Origin: Chloroflexota bacterium
GTDB lineage: Bacteria > Chloroflexota > Limnocylindria > Limnocylindrales > CSP1-4
Reading direction: 5' to 3'
Length of the DNA: 40,565 nt
Assembly: GCA_013815585.1 (NCBI GenBank)
Contig: JACDFU010000004.1
Coordinates: 1 to 40,565 of the forward strand
The translations under genes and the position numbers were made by a program. The stretch's first letter is position 1. Each line of letters begins with the position of its first letter. This document shows, in pieces, positions 18,808 through 25,416 of this stretch. Under the pieces are notes generated by a model, which had not been told where the DNA came from, ran no database searches, and saw nothing but the letters and a program-made list of their open reading frames with translations.

Positions 18808-19152
18808 ATGCCCGTCTCGATTCTGAAGCAGCGCCACTACCTGATCGCCTCGGTTCAGTCCGCGCTCACCGATACCGAGGTCCTGGAATTGCGCGACGCG
18901 CTGCTCGCGGAGCTGGCCAAGCATCGCTCTCGCGGAATCATCATCGATGTGGCGGCGCTGGACGTGATCGATTCCTTCGTTTCGCGGTCGCTGACGACCG
19001 TCGCACGCACCGGCACGCTGCGCGGAGCAAGGACCGTGATCGTCGGCATCCAGCCTGAGGTGGCCGTCGCGATGAGCCATTTCGGCCTTGGGTTGGAGGC
19101 CGTGGATACTGCTCTCGATCTCGAAGCCGGCATTGAGCTGCTCGATCGCTGA
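18808..19152 (+). CDS. rsbS: RsbS-type STAS protein
   Basis: MPVSILKQRHYLIASVQSALTDTEV...DVIDSFVSRSL...VGIQPEVAVAM...TALDLEAGI. Confidence 0.88.
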   Translation: MPVSILKQRHYLIASVQSALTDTEVLELRDALLAELAKHRSRGIIIDVAALDVIDSFVSRSLTTVARTGTLRGARTVIVGIQPEVAVAMSHFGLGLEAVDTALDLEAGIELLDR

Positions 19153-19162
19153 CTCGCCCATC

Positions 19163-19696
19163 GTGTCCGAAGAGATCCGCGTGACCGTGGCCGCTGATGC
19201 GGACACGGTGGTAGCGCGCCAGAAGGGGAGGGAACTGGCGCTGCGGCTTGGGTTCACGCGAACCGACGCGACATTCATTGCGACCGCGATCTCCGAGATT
19301 GGCCGGAACATCTGGACCCACGCCGGGGAGGGCGAGATCGTGCTGTGCGGTCTCAGCGAAGACGGCCGCGAGGGCATCATCGTCATCGCCCGCGACAAGG
19401 GCCCCGGAATCGCCGATGTGGATGCGGTGATGCGCGACCAACTCAGCTCTGACAAAGGTCTCGGGATGGGCTTGTGGGGCGCAAGGAAGCTCATGGATGA
19501 GGTCACGATCGTCTCCGAGCGCGGCAAGGGCACGACAGTGACGATGAAGAAGTGGCGCGGTTTCGCCTTCGACGAGGTGCGCCAGCTCCTGGGCGAGGGA
19601 GGCGCGGAGCAGCGCGCTCCGAGGCTCGGTCTACGGATCGACGTCTCGAATGTGGCAGAGGCGCTCGAGCAGCTGGAGGACACACCCAGGCGCTGA
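19163..19696 (+). CDS. rsbT: RsbT-type serine/threonine kinase (HATPase)
   Basis: EIGRNIWTHAGEGEI N-box, ARDKGPGIAD, GLGMGLWGARKLMDE, ERGKGTTVTM. Confidence 0.85.
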   Translation: MSEEIRVTVAADADTVVARQKGRELALRLGFTRTDATFIATAISEIGRNIWTHAGEGEIVLCGLSEDGREGIIVIARDKGPGIADVDAVMRDQLSSDKGLGMGLWGARKLMDEVTIVSERGKGTTVTMKKWRGFAFDEVRQLLGEGGAEQRAPRLGLRIDVSNVAEALEQLEDTPRR

Positions 19697-19752
19697 TGCT
19701 GCTCGACGTGAACCTGCTGCTCTATGCGGTGGACGCGTCGGGACTCGCAACC
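19696..19752 (+). pseudogene. VapC/PIN N-terminal remnant
   Basis: MLLDVNLLLYAVDASG is PIN N-terminus-like, then loses coherence and stops. Confidence 0.55.
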
Positions 19753-19793
19753 GCCTGGCGCTCCAGCCGCCCGAGATGTTGTAGTATCGTGCG

Positions 19794-20039
19794 ATGATCA
19801 CTGTTCCAGAGGCAGCGAGGCGGACAGGCCGGGATGCCGAGACCATCCGCCGCTGGATCCGGACAGGGAGGCTCCAGGCGCAGAAGGTCGGTACCCAGCA
19901 CCTTATCGACGAAGCGGACCTCGACGTTCTGGTGGGAGACGAGCAGCTGCCTTTGCCGGCTGAGTGGTCACGCCTGCCCGACGGACGCCCGATGCCCAAT
20001 GTAGTTCGGGCTGTCCGACTCTCGCGGGCCGGCCGTTGA
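19794..20039 (+). CDS. Helix-turn-helix (excisionase/MerR-like) antitoxin-type protein
   Basis: ITVPEAARRTGRDAETIRRWIRTGRLQAQKVGTQHLIDEADLD; upstream of PIN gene. Confidence 0.8.
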   Translation: MITVPEAARRTGRDAETIRRWIRTGRLQAQKVGTQHLIDEADLDVLVGDEQLPLPAEWSRLPDGRPMPNVVRAVRLSRAGR

Positions 20040-20431
20040 GCTATGTCATCGACACGAGCGTCATCGTCCCCGCGTCATTGACCGGCCGATGGCCCCGTTC
20101 GCTGGCTCGCTTCGCGCTGGCAGCACCCACGCTCCTCTGGTCGGAAGCGGCGTCTGCGCTCAAGCAGCTGGAATGGCGAGGCGAGATCGATGCCGATCAG
20201 GCCGAGCGAGCCGTCAGCTGGCTGCAGAAAGCAGGTGTCGAATCGCACGACTCCCGCGAGCTCATCCTGTCGGCCTGGCAGGTGGCAAAGGCGCTGGGAT
20301 GGGCGAAAACGTACGACGCTGAGTACATCGTTCTCGCACAGGGCCTCAGCGTGCCGCTCCTGACCTTCGATGCGCGGCTCCAGCGCGCCGCGGGCCACCT
20401 GGTGGAGATCCGAGGGCCGACTGAAGCCTGA
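20036..20431 (+). CDS. PIN domain toxin (VapC-like)
   Basis: LSYVIDTSVIVPASLTGRWPRSL...SEAASALKQLEW...AKTYDAEYIVLAQGLSVPLLTFDARL; TTG start in a TTGA overlap. Confidence 0.85.
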   Translation: MSYVIDTSVIVPASLTGRWPRSLARFALAAPTLLWSEAASALKQLEWRGEIDADQAERAVSWLQKAGVESHDSRELILSAWQVAKALGWAKTYDAEYIVLAQGLSVPLLTFDARLQRAAGHLVEIRGPTEA

Positions 20432-20458
20432 ATGGTCGCTGGCCCCAGCGCGAGCGGA

Positions 20459-20860
20459 TCAGGCGAGCCAGTTCTCGAGGCGGAGGTCCGGCACCCGCTC
20501 GAAGTGACGTTGGTTGCCGGAAACCAAGGTCAAATCGAAGGCGAGCGCGATCGCGGCGATCCGGAGATCCGGCTCAGCCAGAGGAGTACCAAGGCGTTCG
20601 AGGTGAGCCTTCAGACGGCCGAAGATCTCTGCGCCCTTCTCGTCGAACGGCAGAACCGGCAGGGCGTCCGTGAGCTGCTCGAATCGCTCCATGAGGTCCT
20701 CGCGGTTTCGGCGGACAGCACCAAAGACCAGTTCGCCAAGGCTGATCGCGGACATGAACTGTTCCTCGGCCGCGACCGTGGCCAAGCGCCGGACAACTCG
20801 GACGTCGGGATTTCGGCGCAGGGTCGCGGAAAGTGTGTCGGTGTCGAGCAGATAGCTCAT
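20459..20860 (-). CDS. vapC: PIN domain toxin (VapC)
   Basis: MSYLLDTDTLSATLRRNPDVRVVRRL...DLRIAAIALAFDLTLVSGNQRHFERVPDLRLENW. Confidence 0.9.
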   Translation of the reverse strand: MSYLLDTDTLSATLRRNPDVRVVRRLATVAAEEQFMSAISLGELVFGAVRRNREDLMERFEQLTDALPVLPFDEKGAEIFGRLKAHLERLGTPLAEPDLRIAAIALAFDLTLVSGNQRHFERVPDLRLENWLA

Positions 20861-21144
20861 TCGAGCTCGGGGAGCGGGCGATCAGCGGCCGCCTGGCGAC
20901 CGGCAACGACGTCGGCCATGACAGACTCAAAGTCATCCCAGTCAGCCAGCAGCCCTGTAACAGACAGGAGCCCGCCTGCGCGCTCTGCCCGGGGGTGCTC
21001 AGGGTCGGACGTACCCACATACGGGACGACACGCGCGACCGGCCGGTCCCGCCTGACCACAACCGTCGCTTCGCCCCGTTCGGCGGCATCGAGGACCCGG
21101 CGAAAGTCACGCTTTAGCTCGCCCACCGCTAGTTGCCGTGTCAT
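20857..21144 (-). CDS. Phd/YefM-type antitoxin
   Basis: MTRQLAVGELKRDFRRVLDAAERGEATVVVRRDRPVARVVP; ATGA overlap with vapC. Confidence 0.85.
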   Translation of the reverse strand: MTRQLAVGELKRDFRRVLDAAERGEATVVVRRDRPVARVVPYVGTSDPEHPRAERAGGLLSVTGLLADWDDFESVMADVVAGRQAAADRPLPELE

Positions 21145-21364
21145 AGTGTCAGAGTGACTACCGACAGCAGTCGTGTCAAGCAGGGCGGTCCGAAGGCCTG
21201 GGCCCCTCACTACCACCAGAACGGATCACTGCCGATAAGCGAAGTTATGTAACAAGCACAGGAACCGCGGAACTTCTGGTGCCGTGCAGGGGTGCCCGAC
21301 AGGGCCTCGACGACCTGACGGCAGGACGCATGTCCGTCGAGGGGGTGCTCGTGCTGTCCGCGCG

Positions 21365-21475
21365 TCAGCGCTTGAGCGTCCGCCAGAATCGATTGCCCGG
21401 CCAGGCGAAAATGGTGGCCCGTCGCGCCCGACCACAGCCCGGGATCGATGCCCACGAACAGGACGCGCCAGCCGG
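21365..21475 (-). pseudogene. Fragment of G/U mismatch-specific DNA glycosylase (Mug-like), frameshifted
   Basis: RVLFVGIDPGLWSGATGHHF in one frame, AWPGNRFWRTLKR* in the next, across AAAA 21408-21411. Confidence 0.6.
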
Positions 21476-21513
21476 AACGCTTGGTGGAGCTGATTCGTGA
21501 CTTCCTGACCAGC

Positions 21514-22710
21514 TCAGGAAACGACAGCCTCGACGATGCGTAGCGGCCCAGAGGTGTGGATCAGAGTGCTCTCGGTGAAGCCAGCGGCCTCCAGGAGCTT
21601 GGCGAACTGCTCGCCCGTTCTCTCGCGCCCGCCGGTGATCGCAAGCATGATCACGTCCAGCGTGTGGCCTCGCAGGTCGGCGGCGACGTCCACGAGAACG
21701 TTCTCGATGATGAGCACTCGCGCACCTGGCGAGGCCGCCCGGCGTACGGCGCTCAGGATGGCGGCGGTCTCCGCGTCCGGCCAGTCGTGGAGCACCTCCA
21801 TGAGGACGTACGCGTCCGCAGTGGGCAGCGGGTCGACGAAGAAGTCGCCGGCGTTGGCGGTCAGCCGGTCCCGGTCTATCTCGAGTGAGGCGATGACGTC
21901 CGGTAGGTCGAACAGAATCCCTTCGGCTGTGGGCACGGCGTCGAGCATTGCGCGGAGCAGGTGACCGCGACCTCCTCCGATGTCGGCGATCGTGTCGAAG
22001 CGGCTGAAGTCGTAGGCACTGAGGACGGCGGCCGTGTCGGCGGCAGCTTTCCCCGTCATCGCCTGGCCGAAGATCTCCCGTTCCTCAGGATGCTGCAGGA
22101 GGTATGCCCAGAGTCCGCCGTCGTCGGCCAGTTCGATGGACGGGGACCCGGTTCGGATCGAGTGGTCGAGCCGGCCGAAGGACGCGCGCATGACCGGTAG
22201 GCCGATCATCCGGGAGTACGCGCGCATTGACATCGGGTGGTCGCTGTGCAGCAGCCGCGATGCGTCCGTGTGACCGTACCCGTCGTCCTGACGCTCGAAG
22301 ATTCCGTTCGCCGCCAGCAGGCACAGAACTCGATCGAGCGCACCAGGGTCAACGGTGCATGCGGCCGCCAGCTGCTTGATGCTCACGGGTTCGTCGTCGA
22401 TGTGGTCGGCCACGCCGAGCTCCGCCACGGCATGCAGGGCCGAAGAGGCCACGACGGCATTGGTCAGCATCCAGATTGTCTCGTGCGGTTGCGGTCGTCG
22501 CCTCGCTCGGCGCTCCGGGATGCTGTCAAGCCTCGCGTAGGTCTCGGCGCTTTCGAATTCGAAGGCGACGACGGGCTCATCGCCGACCACCCATGCATCG
22601 TGGCCAGGTTCGATGACATAGGCGTCGTCCGGTCCGGCTTCTCCCTCGGTGCCATCGGTGTGTGCGACGTGCAGGCGGCCCTCCATTGTCGAACTGTTCT
22701 CCCGACGCAC
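21514..22710 (-). CDS. O-methyltransferase (PF00891-like) with N-terminal cupin-like remnant
   Basis: DIGGGRGHLLRAMLDAVPTAEGILFDLPDV, MEVLHDWPDAE, IENVL; N-terminal GRLHVAHTDGTEGEAGPDDAYVIEPGHDAWVVGDEP is cupin-like. Confidence 0.88.
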   Translation of the reverse strand: MRRENSSTMEGRLHVAHTDGTEGEAGPDDAYVIEPGHDAWVVGDEPVVAFEFESAETYARLDSIPERRARRRPQPHETIWMLTNAVVASSALHAVAELGVADHIDDEPVSIKQLAAACTVDPGALDRVLCLLAANGIFERQDDGYGHTDASRLLHSDHPMSMRAYSRMIGLPVMRASFGRLDHSIRTGSPSIELADDGGLWAYLLQHPEEREIFGQAMTGKAAADTAAVLSAYDFSRFDTIADIGGGRGHLLRAMLDAVPTAEGILFDLPDVIASLEIDRDRLTANAGDFFVDPLPTADAYVLMEVLHDWPDAETAAILSAVRRAASPGARVLIIENVLVDVAADLRGHTLDVIMLAITGGRERTGEQFAKLLEAAGFTESTLIHTSGPLRIVEAVVS

Positions 22711-22843
22711 AGGGATGCCAACAGCCTGGTCGATAGATGACCGGGGAGAATAAGCCGCTCGAGATCAGCGAGCTGCAGGTACTGGGCGAGCGTTTCCGGT
22801 GGCGCGAATCGATCACGACCCTCCACCGACCGACAATGAACCT

Positions 22844-23242
22844 TCAGTAGCTCCCGCCCCGGCGCATCCGGTCGAGCTCCCGACGAAGCCGCTTGCTCGG
22901 ACGGACCGCGCCGCGCGCCCACTCCAGGCCCTCGGGCATGGTCTCCGTCGGAGGCGGCGGACTATGGTCGATGTAGCAGGTCGCAGCGACCGGAGCGCCG
23001 ACCCTGGACTCGATGACGCGAACGACCTCGACGACGCGCTGGCGGCCTCCGATCAGAGCATCGACCCGATCACCGATCCTAACCCTGGTCGACGCCTTCG
23101 CGGTGTTGCCGTTGATCCGGACATGGCCGCCCTCGCACAGCTCGGTCCCAATGGGACGCGTTTTCACAAGCCGGACCGCGCACAGCCAGCGATCGATCCT
23201 GGTTTCCTCGAGACCCGGGCTCCATCTCCCCTCGTCTGTCAA
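22844..23242 (-). CDS. S4 domain RNA-binding protein (Hsp15-like)
   Basis: TRIDRWLCAVRLVKTRPIGTELCEGGHVRINGNTAKASTRVRIGDRV. Confidence 0.88.
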   Translation of the reverse strand: MTDEGRWSPGLEETRIDRWLCAVRLVKTRPIGTELCEGGHVRINGNTAKASTRVRIGDRVDALIGGRQRVVEVVRVIESRVGAPVAATCYIDHSPPPPTETMPEGLEWARGAVRPSKRLRRELDRMRRGGSY

Positions 23243-23296
23243 GCGTCGGCGCGGTCCGCTAATGGCTTCTGGAGGAGGACTGGGTCCGTCACTAGC

Positions 23297-23578
23297 TCAG
23301 CGTCCCTTCGCCGCGTAGTCAGCCAGCAGGTTGCGAACGACTTCGCTCACCGTTCGACCTTCCTTGGCGGCGCGATCAGCGACGCCTCGATGCAGCGTGC
23401 GAGGAACACGGACAGCAATGCGCGGGGAAGGCTCCGTGGCGGCGCTGTCAAGGGATGGCCTACCGCGCCGTGGCGCCCAGCTCGACAGGTCAACCCCCTG
23501 CTCTGCCTTGGCTGCCAAACGGTCCAGGTCGGCATCAGATAGGACGCGCCCGCCTCTTGTTCTTACCTTTCCTGACAC
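23297..23578 (-). CDS. Ribbon-helix-helix-type antitoxin
   Basis: SDADLDRLAAKAEQGVDLSSW... and RIAVRVPRTLHRGVADRAAKEGRTVSEVVRNLLADYA. Confidence 0.7.
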   Translation of the reverse strand: MSGKVRTRGGRVLSDADLDRLAAKAEQGVDLSSWAPRRGRPSLDSAATEPSPRIAVRVPRTLHRGVADRAAKEGRTVSEVVRNLLADYAAKGR

Positions 23579-23741
23579 TCCACCACCCTCCGGTAGGCCT
23601 GTCCGGCCCGAGGAATACGACAAGATCCTCGTCACCGGGATCAGAGCTGTAGAGCGGACAGGCGCAGTTTTCCACGGCGTCGCGCGACCGCTCGTGGATG
23701 ACTCCATGACGAGTTGCGGAGCGGCTATAGCGAATCGCCAT
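23535..23741 (-). pseudogene. Truncated toxin-like ORF upstream of the RHH antitoxin
   Basis: MAIRYSRSATRHGVIHERSRDAVENCACPLYSSDPGDEDLVVFLGPDR then low-complexity tail. Confidence 0.5.
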
Positions 23742-23835
23742 GTCACCAGGTCCATTGTGTCCCTCGGTTGTCAAATGCGCCGACGGCTAGCCCCGACGAG
23801 TCTCCAAGAGTCGTCCACCTCGCGCCGGCATTGCG

Positions 23836-24150
23836 TTATCTCGCAAGGGCTTCGAGGACGGCCTCTGAGACTGCTCGGGGGCTTCGCGTCATCGGATGCA
23901 CGGCGATGACGTATCTGCGGACCCACCCCATCTGGCATCCGTTGACGGTCCCCTCCCCCGTCTGACGTGCGACGCGCGCCAAGGGTCGCTGCATCGACCG
24001 GCGTAGCGACGTCCCACCTGTCGATCCAGCCGTTCACTGCTCTGCCGATCACGAGGAGGTCGCCGTCGTACTTCGCGCCGACCTTTGGCCAGAACAGCGC
24101 CAGCTCGTGAGGCTGGATCCCGGGCGTCGATGCGACCCGGGCGAGACGCC
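23836..24150 (-). pseudogene. Frameshifted hypothetical gene remnant
   Basis: FWPKVGAKYDGDLLVIGRAVNGWIDRWDVATPVDAA continues in another frame as ARQTGEGTVNGCQMGWVRRYVIAVHPMTRSPRAVSEAVLEALAR*. Confidence 0.5.
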
Positions 24151-24191
24151 GAGGTTGACGCCGATATTGATGTGAGAATAGGCTTCGCTTC

Positions 24192-24437
24192 ATGAGAACA
24201 ACGACCATCTCAAAGGGCGGTCAACTCTCGATCCCTGCCGACGTCCGCCATCGCTGGGGCACCCGGCAGGTCGTGATCGAGGACCGCGGCGGGATGCTCC
24301 TCGTGCGACCGGTCCCTGTCGACCCGATCGCGGCGGCGATTGGCTCCCTCGCCGGACGACGGCCGGACACCGACGAGTCGCGAGCGCTGCTGCGCGAAGA
24401 GGCCGCGGCCGACGACGTGAAGCGGTCCCGTCGCTGA
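24192..24437 (+). CDS. AbrB/MazE-type (SpoVT-AbrB) antitoxin
   Basis: MRTTTISKGGQLSIPADVRHRWGTRQVVIEDRGGMLLVRPV. Confidence 0.88.
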   Translation: MRTTTISKGGQLSIPADVRHRWGTRQVVIEDRGGMLLVRPVPVDPIAAAIGSLAGRRPDTDESRALLREEAAADDVKRSRR

Positions 24438-24871
24438 CGGTCCTCGATGCCCAGGCGGTTGTCGCGGCGCTCACCGGCGAGCCCGCCGCGGCCGAAGTCG
24501 AGGCGCTCCTGCGCGACATATCCGATCCACCCGCCATCAGCGCGGTCAACCTGGCGGAGGTCCTCGACGTGCTCGTCCGCCACCAGGGCTGGCCGGCGGA
24601 CGAGGTCGAGGAGAAGCTCCGCTGGCTCACCCTCGGCGGTCTCACGGTCGTCCCAGTCGACGAGGTAGTCGGTCTTGCGGCGGGGCGCCTGCACGCGGCG
24701 CACTATCACCGCACGCAGCGACCGATCTCGCTCGCCGACTGCGTCGCGCTGGCTATCGCGAGCGCGGTGGGGTCTCGCCTCGCCACCTCGGACCCCGCGC
24801 TGATCGCCACGGCGCGCGAGACCGGCTGCGCCGTGGTGCCGCTCCCGGATGCACGGGGTCGTCGCCCATAG
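24434..24871 (+). CDS. PIN domain toxin (VapC-like), probable CTG start overlapping the antitoxin stop
   Basis: LTVLDAQAVVAALTGEPAAAEVEALLRD...SAVNLAEVLDVL...LADCVALAIASAVGSRLATSDPALIATA; track start GTG 24569 omits the PIN N-terminal Asp strand. Confidence 0.82.
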   Translation: MTVLDAQAVVAALTGEPAAAEVEALLRDISDPPAISAVNLAEVLDVLVRHQGWPADEVEEKLRWLTLGGLTVVPVDEVVGLAAGRLHAAHYHRTQRPISLADCVALAIASAVGSRLATSDPALIATARETGCAVVPLPDARGRRP

Positions 24872-24894
24872 GGCTTGGCCGTGTTTGTCCATTG

Positions 24895-25416
24895 TCAATC
24901 TCCCCGTTCGTCGGGAGGATCGCGCCGGAGTTCCTGGGCGACTCTCTCGAGCAGTTCCAGGTGGCCGGCGTCCTTCGGACGACCGGCGGTCCTGTTCATC
25001 GCGATCAAGTGATCCACGCTCGCGACCGGGTACGTGGCTGAGCCATGGATTGTTCGCGCACTTGCCGCGAGCGACGTGTAGGTCAGTCCGGGAGCCGGCT
25101 CGTCGAGGAGATCGAGTCGCCCAAACCTCGTCTTCAACGTCCAGACGCTTCCGCTTGCCAGCGACCGCTCGTCCAGCTTGACCGTTACGCCGGACGGTAG
25201 GCCGATGGGCTCGGCGTCCAGAGCCGCAAGCGCAGCCGCGAGGTGTGTGAGGTCTTGCCGGTCCCGGGCGTACACAAGATCGAGATCCGTCGTCAGCCAC
25301 ATGGCACCCTGTACGCCGGCGGCGATGCCGCCAATCACGACAAACCGCACTCGGTGTTCGTTCAGGACGCGGATGATCGCGATTGGATCGAAAACGCCGG
25401 CCGCGTCCTCGGTCAC
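24895..25416 (-). CDS. Nucleotidyltransferase-like protein
   Basis: RFVVIGGIAAGVQGAMWLTTDLDLVYARDRQDLTHLAAAL; GTGA overlap with the mod stop. Confidence 0.78.
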   Translation of the reverse strand: MTEDAAGVFDPIAIIRVLNEHRVRFVVIGGIAAGVQGAMWLTTDLDLVYARDRQDLTHLAAALAALDAEPIGLPSGVTVKLDERSLASGSVWTLKTRFGRLDLLDEPAPGLTYTSLAASARTIHGSATYPVASVDHLIAMNRTAGRPKDAGHLELLERVAQELRRDPPDERGD

